From: a virus
IMG/VR virus record: IMGVR_UViG_3300034524_000163
Coordinates: 1-20,099 of that record
DNA length: 20,099 nt
Strand: one strand, 5' to 3'
In this document: positions 12,309 through 19,990 of the stretch, in pieces
Position numbering within the stretch: the first letter of the stretch is position 1
Layout: each line of letters opens with the position of its first letter
Position numbers and translations under genes: made by a program
Notes under the pieces: model-generated
The model's input: the letters and a program-made list of their open reading frames with translations, nothing else
Database searches by the model: none
What the model was told of the DNA's origin: nothing

Positions 12309-13481
12309 CGGAACGGGTTTCTCCTCCCGCTCGGCGCTGGCCTTGGCCCCGGGAGCGCAGACGAACAGACGCTCCTTGGCATTGGAAGCCTCGCCGTGCT
12401 TGGAGGTGATGGCGTAGTGGTGATCCTTGGACTTCATCCGGCTCTGTTTGCCGAAGGAGCCGATGATCCGCTTCATCTCCTGCTCGTTGGGATAGGCGTG
12501 ATCGCGGTAGGAGATCAGCCAGTGCGGGATGTGCTTGGCGTTGCCGAGAAAGGTCTGGAAGAACTCGTTGGCGTTGGCCTTGGTGACGGTCTTGTGGTCG
12601 GTCTCGTAATACTTGACCTTGGTGTCGGCCTTGATTTCGAGCCCTTCCCAATAGGTCATGAGCCCCTCCACGAAGTGGTAGGCCCGCTCGTAGTTGGTGG
12701 TCGAAAACTCGGTGGCGTAGGGCGGATCGAAGTAGGCCAGATCCGCCTTGGCTTTCGGCAGCAGGTCGTTGATGTCCTGCCGGTATGCCTTGTTCTCCTT
12801 GTCGTTGTCGAAAACCAGGGCGTTGATACGCTGCAGGTTCTTGCGCAAGCGATCCTTGAACTCGTCGGGGGTGTCCTGGCGGCGGCCATAATCGGTGGAC
12901 GACGAGAAGTGGCCGAAGCCACCCTTGCCGCTCATGCAGGTTTTGCCGAGGCCGAACAGGGCGATGTCTTTCTTGAAGCCGGAGAGCTTGTCGCAGTTGG
13001 CGCGGATGGTGTCGATCAGCGCATGGACGCCCTTGGCGAAGAAAATGCCCTTGAAGTTGTCCTGAACGAAGCTGCCCGCCTTGGCGTTGTCGGCCAGGAG
13101 TGCCTCGATCTCGTCCTCGCTCAGGCGAACCGAGTTGTTCTCGATGATCGCCTTGGCGGCATGGTGGCAGTAGCGGAGCCGGTCGTTGGCGATGACCTGG
13201 AGGCCCTTGGTCTTGTACATGTAGGCCACGACCGCAGACCCCGAAAAGGCATCCAGCACCGTGCCAGTGCCTTCCGGGGTATGCTTCCAGATCCAGTCGA
13301 CGAGCTTCTGCTTACTGCCGATGTAGTTGGTGATGTACTTGGGGCGCTTCTCGGGAGGGAGCTCTTCAGGAGCGGACTGTTCGGCGGCCTCGGACTCGAG
13401 CGCATCGGGATCGAGAGTCAGCGCCGCATCGGCCTCCAGTAGAAACGCCAGCCTTTCCAGGTCTGTGGCGAACAGTTCCAT
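11085..13481 (-). CDS. Fusion: D12-class adenine methyltransferase, prohead protease, scaffold
   Basis: One 798-residue frame carries three phage functions. Residues 45-375 form a Dam-like N6-adenine methyltransferase: YIGSKQKLVDWIW (53-65), SAM-binding motif LDAFSGSAV (76-84) and catalytic DPPY (252-255). Residues 392-600 look like an HK97-type (S78-like) prohead protease, with candidate catalytic H466 (LQHSQEF) and S521 (SQVSMECDY). A Cys-His knuckle is inserted after the serine (C531, C534, C545, H547), likely zinc-binding. Residues 608-798 are scaffold-like, with a coiled coil near 637-670 and an acidic/Lys-rich disordered tail. ATG at 13481 has GGAG 6 nt upstream, preferred over the TTG at 13484. 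Internal starts with ribosome binding sites at 12308 and 11660 could release protease and scaffold separately. A methyltransferase fused to the protease is unusual; the likely target base is adenine, but its site is unknown. Confidence 0.85.
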   Translation of the reverse strand: MELFATDLERLAFLLEADAALTLDPDALESEAAEQSAPEELPPEKRPKYITNYIGSKQKLVDWIWKHTPEGTGTVLDAFSGSAVVAYMYKTKGLQVIANDRLRYCHHAAKAIIENNSVRLSEDEIEALLADNAKAGSFVQDNFKGIFFAKGVHALIDTIRANCDKLSGFKKDIALFGLGKTCMSGKGGFGHFSSSTDYGRRQDTPDEFKDRLRKNLQRINALVFDNDKENKAYRQDINDLLPKAKADLAYFDPPYATEFSTTNYERAYHFVEGLMTYWEGLEIKADTKVKYYETDHKTVTKANANEFFQTFLGNAKHIPHWLISYRDHAYPNEQEMKRIIGSFGKQSRMKSKDHHYAITSKHGEASNAKERLFVCAPGAKASAEREEKPVPMAAAANFHTSIPVDIRLGDGERLATEAMDVGSAGDPQFSFVLCRTGTNKNGDHFTAEELSGRHMTAVNKKVDLQHSQEFNDIVGGIVAADYLEDDNGGRVECVGELYVHDTPAARLAYKLIKRGIISQVSMECDYQEGECSVCHKRFQNKADYCTHLRKFKGRDFNGQPVFEILHGVTFTGLGLLDRKGADENARILQVASLQSQPDQSQPEGDSTMEDKTKPTDDQAVEAAKKKPAQQEGDPARVTDLEKENRQLKAQVAELQKRVQELEAEQKAVACRSRAKKLLTRLEKQGLSFASEEDREAELKRLAELSDEAFAATEAAYERLPKSAKADKDKEEKPADSDPGGKPAAKASTETPLRSDAGVRPHDVDDRKVSLEDRLRDGFMAAYRNRVGEDSPEHSEINA

Positions 13482-13535
13482 CAACGTCTCCGGTCAGTTT
13501 GCTGTGCTCTCCGCGACCTGCGGGGAGCGTTCAGC

Positions 13536-13571
13536 GGTTACTTACCGGAAGCGTCGGCGATGTGTCGGAGG
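13536..13571. repeat. 36-bp dispersed repeat, copy 2
   Basis: Same element as at 8132-8167, in the same orientation, differing only at three positions in the middle. On the minus strand both copies can be read as LRHI, two variable residues, ASGK and a stop. It lies upstream of the methyltransferase-protease gene, so the two copies bracket the capsid and connector genes. Confidence 0.8.
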
Positions 13572-13635
13572 GTGACGGTGAATTTCAGCGGGCGGGGTTC
13601 AGCCGGAAATTTCCTGGAAGTTGCCGAGATTTGGC

Positions 13636-13672
13636 TTGAAAGTCGATCTGCTATTCGTTATCTTGTGTTATC
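13636..13672 (+). promoter_or_regulatory. Promoter and possible operator of the inserted module
   Basis: A -35 box TTGAAA (13636-13641), a 17-nt spacer and a -10 box TATCTT (13659-13664) form a plausible sigma70 promoter. GTTATC occurs at 13657-13662 and 13667-13672, spaced 10 bp, or one helical turn, overlapping the -10 box. That placement would suit an operator for the HTH protein encoded just downstream, giving autorepression. Binding is not demonstrated. Confidence 0.5.
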
Positions 13673-13709
13673 ATGTTTTATTATTGGGCTCAGAAAAGCG
13701 GTGACTGAC

Positions 13710-13919
13710 ATGGAACCTCAAGACAAATGGCTGACCATCGAGGAGCTTTCCGGCTATCTGAAGATGAGCCGCAGCAAGCTCTATCAGATGGCCCAGAAAG
13801 GCGAGCTGCTCGGTTCCAAGATCGGAACACAGTGGCGGTTCGACCGGGATGAGATCGACGATTGGGTGAAAAGCAAGCGGCCTGCGGCGGATAAAAAATC
13901 CACGGGGGAAACAAAATGA
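13710..13919 (+). CDS. Small helix-turn-helix DNA-binding protein (excisionase family)
   Basis: This 69-residue protein consists of one winged helix-turn-helix domain of the HTH_17/excisionase type: WLTIEELSGYLKMSRSKLYQ, then MAQKGELLGSKIGTQWRF and DRDEIDDWVKSK. The recognition-helix and wing (G-x-x-W-R-F) features are all present. The ATG at 13710 starts the homology; an in-frame GTG at 13701 is also possible and neither has a strong ribosome binding site. Its stop overlaps the start of the helicase gene (ATGA), so the two are translated as one operon. Such small proteins act either as recombination directionality factors or as repressors. With no recombinase beside it, a regulator of the helicase-nuclease is the better inference. 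Confidence 0.85.
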   Translation: MEPQDKWLTIEELSGYLKMSRSKLYQMAQKGELLGSKIGTQWRFDRDEIDDWVKSKRPAADKKSTGETK

Positions 13920-16900
13920 CTACCTCGACAACGCAGAGTCCGAATGAAAAAACCGTTCGTCTGGTCGATTATTTGCTCCGGCTGGCGACTCTGCGTTCGA
14001 AACTGATTCGCGATATTGCCGAATACGAGAAGATCCTTTGGGTTTCAAGCGTCCCGCATGAGCGAGGGTGTTTTACTCAGGCGTGGGGACGTGATGAGGA
14101 GCATGAGCCGGACGAGTGGCTTGAGGTGGAAAATCGGCGGGAGCCGGAATTGCCTGCCGTACCCGCTCAATGCAAAGACTGGGTAAATCAAACTGCACTA
14201 CGAAATAAGGGCGATTTGCCTGAACTTCTGTCAAAAATCACTAGACAAATCCAAAATCCAGATTGGCACGAAGGATCGGATCAACCGGAAACGATTCCGC
14301 ACACTGAACATATAGAAGATCATCCGACGATTCAGCGTGCATGGGATCGGTATGTTGAAGAAAAGTGGCTACCCTGGACAGAGTCACATAATGCCTGGGA
14401 GAAGGTCCACAAAGTATATTCCTCACTCTTTGCCATCCATCAGGAGCAACTACGGCTTGGCGAGGAATACGAGTTGGTACTCGGCTTGGGCTTGCTTACA
14501 TGGCAGACGCCCACCGGCCAAAGAGTCCGGCGTCACTTGGTTGTCGCCGACGCCATCTTGGAGTTTGAGACCCGCTTGGGGAAATTCACCGTCCGTCCCC
14601 ACACGGAGGGTGCTAAGTTGCGCCCTGAACTCGACATGCTGGACATCGAGGAGCAGCCACCGCGCGCGGAGGAAACCGCGAAATCTTCACTGAGCAAAGC
14701 CGAAGATGATCCGTGGGAAAGAGACTGTATTGAAGGCGTCCTTCAGGCTCTTGTGCATTCGATCAACTCGAAAGGCGAATATGAAGACTCTCTGGATGCG
14801 AAGAGCATCCGCGCTTCGGCTAAGCCGATTGTGGAATATGCTCCCGCTTTGATCCTGCGCAAGCGTTCCGTGAAGGGTCTCACCGAAACCTTAAAACGGA
14901 TCAAGGAACAGATCGAAAACGGCGGAGCCATCCCCGGTGAATTCGCAGACCTTGCAGAGATTCACCCGAAAGATAACCGTGAACCAAGCGACGAACCGGG
15001 AGAGGCTGACGCTGCATTCGATGGCGAGATTTTCTTTCCAAAACCATCGAACGATGAGCAACGCCTCATTGTAGAAAAGATTCGAGCGGCAAGCGGTGTG
15101 CTTGTGCAGGGACCGCCTGGCACCGGGAAATCCCATACAATCGCCAATTTGATTTGCCATCTGCTTGCCACAGGACAGCGAACGCTCATCACGGCGAAAA
15201 CGACGCGTGCGCTTCAGGTTCTTGAGGGGCTTGTGCCTGACGAGTTGCACTCCCTCTGCATCAATCTGCTTGGTAGCGGACTTGAGGAACGTCGCTCTCT
15301 CGAATCCAGTGTGGGCGGGATTCTCCGCAAGAGTGAGGAATGGAACGAAGGTAGCGCCCAACAAAAACGCACGGAACTCGAAGATTGCCTGCGGAAGCTC
15401 CGTGAGGAGAAGGAAAAAGTCAACCGGCGGCTCCGTGACATCCGGGAATCCGAAACGCATACGCAGTCCATTGCGGAGGGAACCTATCAAGGGACGGCAG
15501 CTCGAATCGCCGAAGCCGTGAACCGGGATCGAGCCGACTATGAATGGTTCACGGATTCCGTTCCCTTTGACAAGACTTGCCAGGTCGACGTAAACGATCT
15601 ACGAAACGTCCTTGTGGCTTTGCGCCAATTTACGCCAGAGAAGCGCCGAGAATTGAAACTTGCATGGCCAGAAGCGTTGCCGTCTTCTGAACGCTTTGCC
15701 GATCTCGTGAGTGATGAGGCAAGCGCGATTGAAGAAGTGGAGAGAGCGGCGCGTGAGGCCGACGACTGGTTGGCCGATTTATTGGCAAGAAACAATCCTT
15801 CGAGCATTGAGACAATTCTCAACTCTTTCTCATCTTTCCGGGACACTCGCAAAAGACTTCTCGCAGCGCCGTATTCATGGATGGATGATGCCCTGCGCGA
15901 TGTTCTGGGCGGAAATTCATCCCTGTGGAATGAACTCCTTCGTGTTACTCGATATATCATTGCATCAATAGAAGAACTCGTTCCGATTGCCGATGAGACC
16001 CGTATCGAATTCCCGGATACTATTGATACCAAGTCGTTGCGTGAAGACGCCCGCACACTGAAAGAGCATATGGAGAATGGCGGAAAACTGGGTTGGGGGA
16101 TATTTCGGCCCAAACCAGTAAAAGAGCGGTTACACGTTATCAAGACAGTGAAGATTGGCGGACGGCCATGCTCCACTGTCGAGGATTTCTCAAATCTTGC
16201 TGATGCGCTGCATGTTCGTATTGAATGCGAAAAGGCATGGAATTTCTGGAAAGGGCGACGTGACAAAGTTGAAGGGCCGTACGCTCTCCAGCTGACCACT
16301 CTCAAGTCGTTGTGCGATGCGCTCGACAACGTCTTGGCGCTCGAAGAACTCATTGCAAAATGTCGAGAAGCGATAAACCAATGTTCTGGTATGGGCGAGC
16401 CAATATGGGCCGACGAATCCCAAATTGAAGGAATTGCCTCCGCATGCCGTCTTGCACTAGCCCGTATCCGCAAGCGGCGTGCCAGTGGGGAGATCCAAGG
16501 CGTTGAGGCACAGATTTCTCGTGTGGCCGCCGCGGGTGGCGTACATCCGGTCACAAATGAATTAATCGGCGCTATCCGCAGTCGCGACATGGATGGATTT
16601 ACTCAGTGCGCGAATAGGATTCAGGAATTGGAGAGGCAGCGCCAGCGACTTCTGGAGGTAGACGAATATCTCTCGAAACTACGTCCCTTGCTTCCGCAGT
16701 TTACCCAATCTCTGGAACAAACATGCAACGAGCCGTATTGGGAGGAACGAGTCCAGCGCATTGGTGACGCTTGGCATTGGGCGCAGGCGAGGTGCTGGAT
16801 CGAGAATTACATCCGGCAGGAAGATGTTCCCGCGCTCGTCACGCGCGCCAAACAAATCGAGGATGAGATAAATAGCATCATTGCGAAGCTGGCCTCAATC

Positions 16901-18709
16901 CACGCCTGGTCGTTCTGTTTCTCGCGGCTCAAGGAAGACCATCGCCGCCACATGGAAGCCTGGCAGCAGTCCATGCGACGGCTTGGCAAGGGGACGGGGA
17001 AGCACGCGCCACGCCATCGTCGCGAAGCTCAAGGGCACCTCAATGCATGTCGCGAGGCGGTTCCCGCATGGGTGATGCCACTGCATCGTGTTTGGGACAC
17101 GGTATATCCCGCCCCCGGCATGTTCGATGTGATTATCGTTGACGAGGCTTCGCAATGCGGCGTCGAAGCGCTTCCCTTGTTCTATCTCGGAAAGAAGATA
17201 TTGATCGTTGGCGATGACAAGCAGATCAGCCCGGATGCCGTGGGTTTGCCCCGTGATTCAGTGCATCGCCTGATGGAAGAGTTTCTTTACGATTTCCAAT
17301 TCAAGTCATCGTTCGATATTGAGAGCAGCCTGTTCGATCATGGGAAACTCCGGTATGGAACCCGGCGAATCACGCTACGCGAGCACTTCCGTTGCATGCC
17401 GGAGATCATTCGTTTCAGCAACGATCTCTGCTATTCGGATACACCGCTAATTCCATTGAGACAGTACGGTCCGGACCGGTTGCCGCCGCTTGAGCATGTT
17501 TTTGTACGCGGCGGGTATCGGGAAGGTTCGAACAATCGTGCAATCAACCGCCCGGAGGCCGAAGCCATCGTTGAACGAATCGTCGAAATGTGCAGCGACA
17601 GCCGTTATGATAAGAAGAAGATGGGCGTGGTGGTGCTTCAGGGCGAAGCGCAAGCGGCTTTGATCGAGAACCAATTGCTCGAACGATTAGGAGCCGAAGA
17701 AATGGAACGCCGCCGCTTGGTTTGCGGCAATCCATACAGTTTCCAGGGCGATGAGCGGGACATCATGTTTTTGTCGCTGGTCGCCGCGAGCAACGAAAGA
17801 ATTGGTCCGCTCACAAAGGCGGCGGACGAGCGGCGTTTCAATGTCGCTGCCAGCCGTGCCCGTGACCAGATGATACTTTTCCACTCCGTAACGTGTGACG
17901 ATCTCAGTATACATGATTTGCGGCGGAGATTGCTCGATTTCTTCGAGAATACAAAGCCCCAACAGATTGCCGGTATCAACCGGGATGAACTGGAGCGGCG
18001 GGCGGTTCAGGACAATCGAGGTGTCGTGAACCCTCCCGCGCCATTCGATAGCTGGTTCGAGGTAGATGTTGCCCTGGAACTGCTTCGCAAAAATTTTATT
18101 GTACTACCGCAATACGAAGTTGCAGGAAAACGTATCGACCTTGTGGTTGAGGGAGGGCAGGCGCGACTGGCCATTGAGTGCGATGGTGATCACTGGCACG
18201 GTGCGGATCGATATGAAGATGATATGCAGCGTCAGCGGCAATTGGAGCGTTGCGGCTGGGAGTTCTTCAGAGTCAGGGAATCGGTGTTTTACTCAAATAA
18301 GGTTGATGCCTTGAAGGGCCTTTGGGATGCGTTAAAGGAAAGAGGCATTTACCCGCAAAATATTGATATTCCCGACGAACCAAACCTATCCACATCAGCG
18401 CCGCAAGACGAACCGGTCGAGGAAGAATTCCAAAAAAGCGAACCCCCTAGGCCCGTTCATGAGCCAGAGGTCGATATCAAAGTAGAGGTTGAGGATACAG
18501 TAGTTTATGTGGATATTGAAAATCCTCAGGTCGAGAAGCAGGCATTAATAACTTGCGAAAAATCAAACCCGGAATGGGGGGCTATCAATATCAACACACC
18601 AATTGCAAGAGCACTTATAGGTGCGACTCTGGGCTCCACAGTCGAGGCAAAGTTGCCCAAGGGAACGGTCTTGCTGCTAATCAAAGACATTAAGAAGCCG
18701 AGAAGTTAA
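13916..18709 (+). CDS. SF1 helicase with Vsr-like nuclease and GreA/B C-terminal-like domain
   Basis: A 1597-residue multidomain protein. Residues 1-390 are an N-terminal region of unknown role. Walker A GPPGTGKS is at 399-406, followed by a long insertion with coiled coil (about 470-515). Walker B VDEAS is at 1075-1079, then GDDKQ, LREHFRCMPE, NPYSFQGDERD and motif VI SRAR at 1313-1316: a complete DNA2/UPF1-type superfamily 1 helicase. Residues 1380-1490 form a Vsr/DUF559-like endonuclease, with D1408 in RIDLVV and E1421-x-D1423 in IECDGDHWH. Residues 1523-1597 resemble the GreA/GreB C-terminal domain (INTPIARALIG, then LPKGTVLLLIKDI). The gene runs against the phage operon, is less GC-rich, and overlaps the HTH gene by 4 bp, with GGGGGA before its ATG. 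Helicase-Vsr proteins occur among phage-defence genes (for example the Hhe type), so defence is inferred. The Gre-like tail suggests contact with RNA polymerase. All key motifs look intact. Confidence 0.9.
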   Translation: MTTSTTQSPNEKTVRLVDYLLRLATLRSKLIRDIAEYEKILWVSSVPHERGCFTQAWGRDEEHEPDEWLEVENRREPELPAVPAQCKDWVNQTALRNKGDLPELLSKITRQIQNPDWHEGSDQPETIPHTEHIEDHPTIQRAWDRYVEEKWLPWTESHNAWEKVHKVYSSLFAIHQEQLRLGEEYELVLGLGLLTWQTPTGQRVRRHLVVADAILEFETRLGKFTVRPHTEGAKLRPELDMLDIEEQPPRAEETAKSSLSKAEDDPWERDCIEGVLQALVHSINSKGEYEDSLDAKSIRASAKPIVEYAPALILRKRSVKGLTETLKRIKEQIENGGAIPGEFADLAEIHPKDNREPSDEPGEADAAFDGEIFFPKPSNDEQRLIVEKIRAASGVLVQGPPGTGKSHTIANLICHLLATGQRTLITAKTTRALQVLEGLVPDELHSLCINLLGSGLEERRSLESSVGGILRKSEEWNEGSAQQKRTELEDCLRKLREEKEKVNRRLRDIRESETHTQSIAEGTYQGTAARIAEAVNRDRADYEWFTDSVPFDKTCQVDVNDLRNVLVALRQFTPEKRRELKLAWPEALPSSERFADLVSDEASAIEEVERAAREADDWLADLLARNNPSSIETILNSFSSFRDTRKRLLAAPYSWMDDALRDVLGGNSSLWNELLRVTRYIIASIEELVPIADETRIEFPDTIDTKSLREDARTLKEHMENGGKLGWGIFRPKPVKERLHVIKTVKIGGRPCSTVEDFSNLADALHVRIECEKAWNFWKGRRDKVEGPYALQLTTLKSLCDALDNVLALEELIAKCREAINQCSGMGEPIWADESQIEGIASACRLALARIRKRRASGEIQGVEAQISRVAAAGGVHPVTNELIGAIRSRDMDGFTQCANRIQELERQRQRLLEVDEYLSKLRPLLPQFTQSLEQTCNEPYWEERVQRIGDAWHWAQARCWIENYIRQEDVPALVTRAKQIEDEINSIIAKLASIHAWSFCFSRLKEDHRRHMEAWQQSMRRLGKGTGKHAPRHRREAQGHLNACREAVPAWVMPLHRVWDTVYPAPGMFDVIIVDEASQCGVEALPLFYLGKKILIVGDDKQISPDAVGLPRDSVHRLMEEFLYDFQFKSSFDIESSLFDHGKLRYGTRRITLREHFRCMPEIIRFSNDLCYSDTPLIPLRQYGPDRLPPLEHVFVRGGYREGSNNRAINRPEAEAIVERIVEMCSDSRYDKKKMGVVVLQGEAQAALIENQLLERLGAEEMERRRLVCGNPYSFQGDERDIMFLSLVAASNERIGPLTKAADERRFNVAASRARDQMILFHSVTCDDLSIHDLRRRLLDFFENTKPQQIAGINRDELERRAVQDNRGVVNPPAPFDSWFEVDVALELLRKNFIVLPQYEVAGKRIDLVVEGGQARLAIECDGDHWHGADRYEDDMQRQRQLERCGWEFFRVRESVFYSNKVDALKGLWDALKERGIYPQNIDIPDEPNLSTSAPQDEPVEEEFQKSEPPRPVHEPEVDIKVEVEDTVVYVDIENPQVEKQALITCEKSNPEWGAININTPIARALIGATLGSTVEAKLPKGTVLLLIKDIKKPRS

Positions 18710-18722
18710 GTGCTTCTTAACT
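18704..18722. terminator. Hairpin between converging genes
   Basis: AGTTAAG (18704-18710) and CTTAACT (18716-18722) form a perfect 7-bp inverted repeat with a 5-nt loop. It spans the stop codons of both the helicase gene (TAA 18707-18709) and the MuF gene (TTA on the plus strand, 18706-18708). It is AT-rich with no long T-run, so it is at most a weak bidirectional terminator. Confidence 0.3.
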
Positions 18723-19569
18723 CCTCTCGTGCGAATACTGGAAGGTTGGTGCATCGGCAAAAGGGATGAGCGGGTTGTTGGGGAAATTTGTCGCTGGGAA
18801 AGACTTTTCCATCAAGCGGGCCGCAGACCGGACAAGTCCGTTCATCGCTCATTGTCATCCATTCCAACTTTTCGACTCCTACCTGCGTATAGAACTTTTT
18901 TCGTCCCATGTTGTGAGCGCGGAGGACCTCGGTGCGGGCGATCATCTCCATGCGGTACTGAGCCTTGCTGAACACCTTTGTCCCCGCCTGTTTGAACGAT
19001 TCCTTGTATATCACCACTTTTCCTAGATCCCGGACTATGTCGTCGGTTCCTTTTCCCTCGACGATGGCCTGCATGATGACCCGCTTGATGCCGTCTGCGA
19101 GTTCGCGGTGGACGTCACCGGCGAGTGTGAGGTTGTACTGCGCCATGAAGTCGAGGGCATTGGTGTCGACGATGGTGAACACCTTGGTGGCCAACTTGTC
19201 GATGCCATCTGGCTTCAGGTCCGCGTAGAACGGCAGCGCCGCGTCGGCGAGCTCTCCGATTCCCTGCTGGATACCGAGCTTGAAGGAGTCCTTGGTCGTC
19301 TTGCGAAAGACCAGGGTCTGCTCCCGCTTGAGCCGCTTCATGGTGTCGTCGAGTTCGAGCTGGAGTTTTTCCAACCCCTTGAGGGCGGCGAGCTTGTTGT
19401 CCGGCAGGGAGCCGAGGGAGCGGTACTGGAGGATGGCGCGGGCGACCTCGTCTTCGGCCTGTTTCAGCGCCTGGGTGAGTTGGGCCGTGACCTGGTCGTT
19501 GTAGCGGTTGCGGGCCGTCAGGCTTTTCAGGGTGGCCGCCTGGATGCGCTGCTTGAGGTCAGACGGCAT
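18706..19569 (-). CDS. Phage head morphogenesis protein, MuF (SPP1 gp7) family
   Basis: This 287-residue minor head protein is associated with the portal inside the capsid. The C-terminal MuF domain is clear: RTEVLRAHNMGRKKFY (212-227), then the metal-knuckle pattern with C246-x-x-C249 (ERTCPVCGPLDGKVF) and HPFCRC (268-273). The N-terminal two-thirds is helical (QLTQALKQAEDEVARAIL) as is usual. ATG at 19569 has GGGAG 8 nt upstream and shares a base with the portal stop (TGATG), so the genes are coupled. Its stop overlaps the convergent helicase gene by a few bases, so the inserted module was fitted tightly against the end of this gene without damaging it. Confidence 0.9.
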   Translation of the reverse strand: MPSDLKQRIQAATLKSLTARNRYNDQVTAQLTQALKQAEDEVARAILQYRSLGSLPDNKLAALKGLEKLQLELDDTMKRLKREQTLVFRKTTKDSFKLGIQQGIGELADAALPFYADLKPDGIDKLATKVFTIVDTNALDFMAQYNLTLAGDVHRELADGIKRVIMQAIVEGKGTDDIVRDLGKVVIYKESFKQAGTKVFSKAQYRMEMIARTEVLRAHNMGRKKFYTQVGVEKLEWMTMSDERTCPVCGPLDGKVFPSDKFPQQPAHPFCRCTNLPVFAREELRST

Positions 19570-19990
19570 CAGCGGGACTCCCGGCGGTCGATGAAACGAC
19601 AGGCCGGGGCGTCGAAGGTGCGCTCGCTGTTGTGGACCCGGCAGTGGTTGGTGTCAGCAATGAAGTGGCTGCACTCGTCGCACACGGCAGCAATGCCAGT
19701 GAACTCCAGGTCGCCCGACCAGACCAATGCCGCCTCCGCCGTGGGCTCATCGTCCTCGGCCGGAATCCCGAGCATCTTCCGGGCGCGAGGCACGCTGAGG
19801 ATGCCGGAGACGACCATATCCACCACTGGCTTCACCTGCTTCTCGTCCATCAGGTCGATCTGCTTACGTTCGGTCTCGCGGTTGGCGGCCTCTATGTCCG
19901 GGTCCAGATCCATCTTGAGCTGAAGGCTGGAGCGGCTGATGAGCTTGCGGTCGTAGAGTTCGATGAGGAGTTTTGGGTAGCCTTTCGAAT
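19569..19990 (-). pseudogene. Phage portal protein, C-terminal fragment
   Basis: About 138 residues remain of what is probably the portal, the ring through which DNA enters the head. It is inferred from its place just before MuF and from the text KGYPKLLIELYDRKLISRSS, followed by LDPDIEAANRETERKQID, which is typical of the C-terminal part of portals. The 5' part is missing because an insertion sequence begins near 19990; the residues MCPFYS before that come from the element. The C-terminus has an unusual Cys-rich end (CDEC, then C after ten residues and ACRF near the stop), possibly a zinc knuckle. Without the N-terminal part the protein cannot form a portal ring. Confidence 0.7.

Larger units (their letters stand above)
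13482..13709. other. Divergent intergenic region between fusion gene and inserted module
   Basis: The region holds the ribosome binding site of the fusion gene (13491-13488), the second copy of the 36-bp repeat (13536-13571), and the promoter of the inserted module (13636-13664). On the minus strand a short open stretch ending at the TAA within the repeat reads ...PLKFTVTLRHIADASGK and has no start codon. It may be the 3' remnant of a gene displaced by the insertion. Base composition changes from GC-rich to AT-rich near 13630, marking a likely edge of the acquired DNA. Confidence 0.5.

Noticed and set aside
11103-13442. 779-codon open frame on the plus strand opposite the methyltransferase-protease fusion
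   Set aside because: It is the antisense shadow of a gene with recognised motifs, and its product is repetitive Leu/Gly/Val with no family resemblance.
14891-15490. 199-codon minus-strand frame within the helicase gene
   Set aside because: It lies opposite the Walker A region of an intact helicase frame and shows no family pattern.
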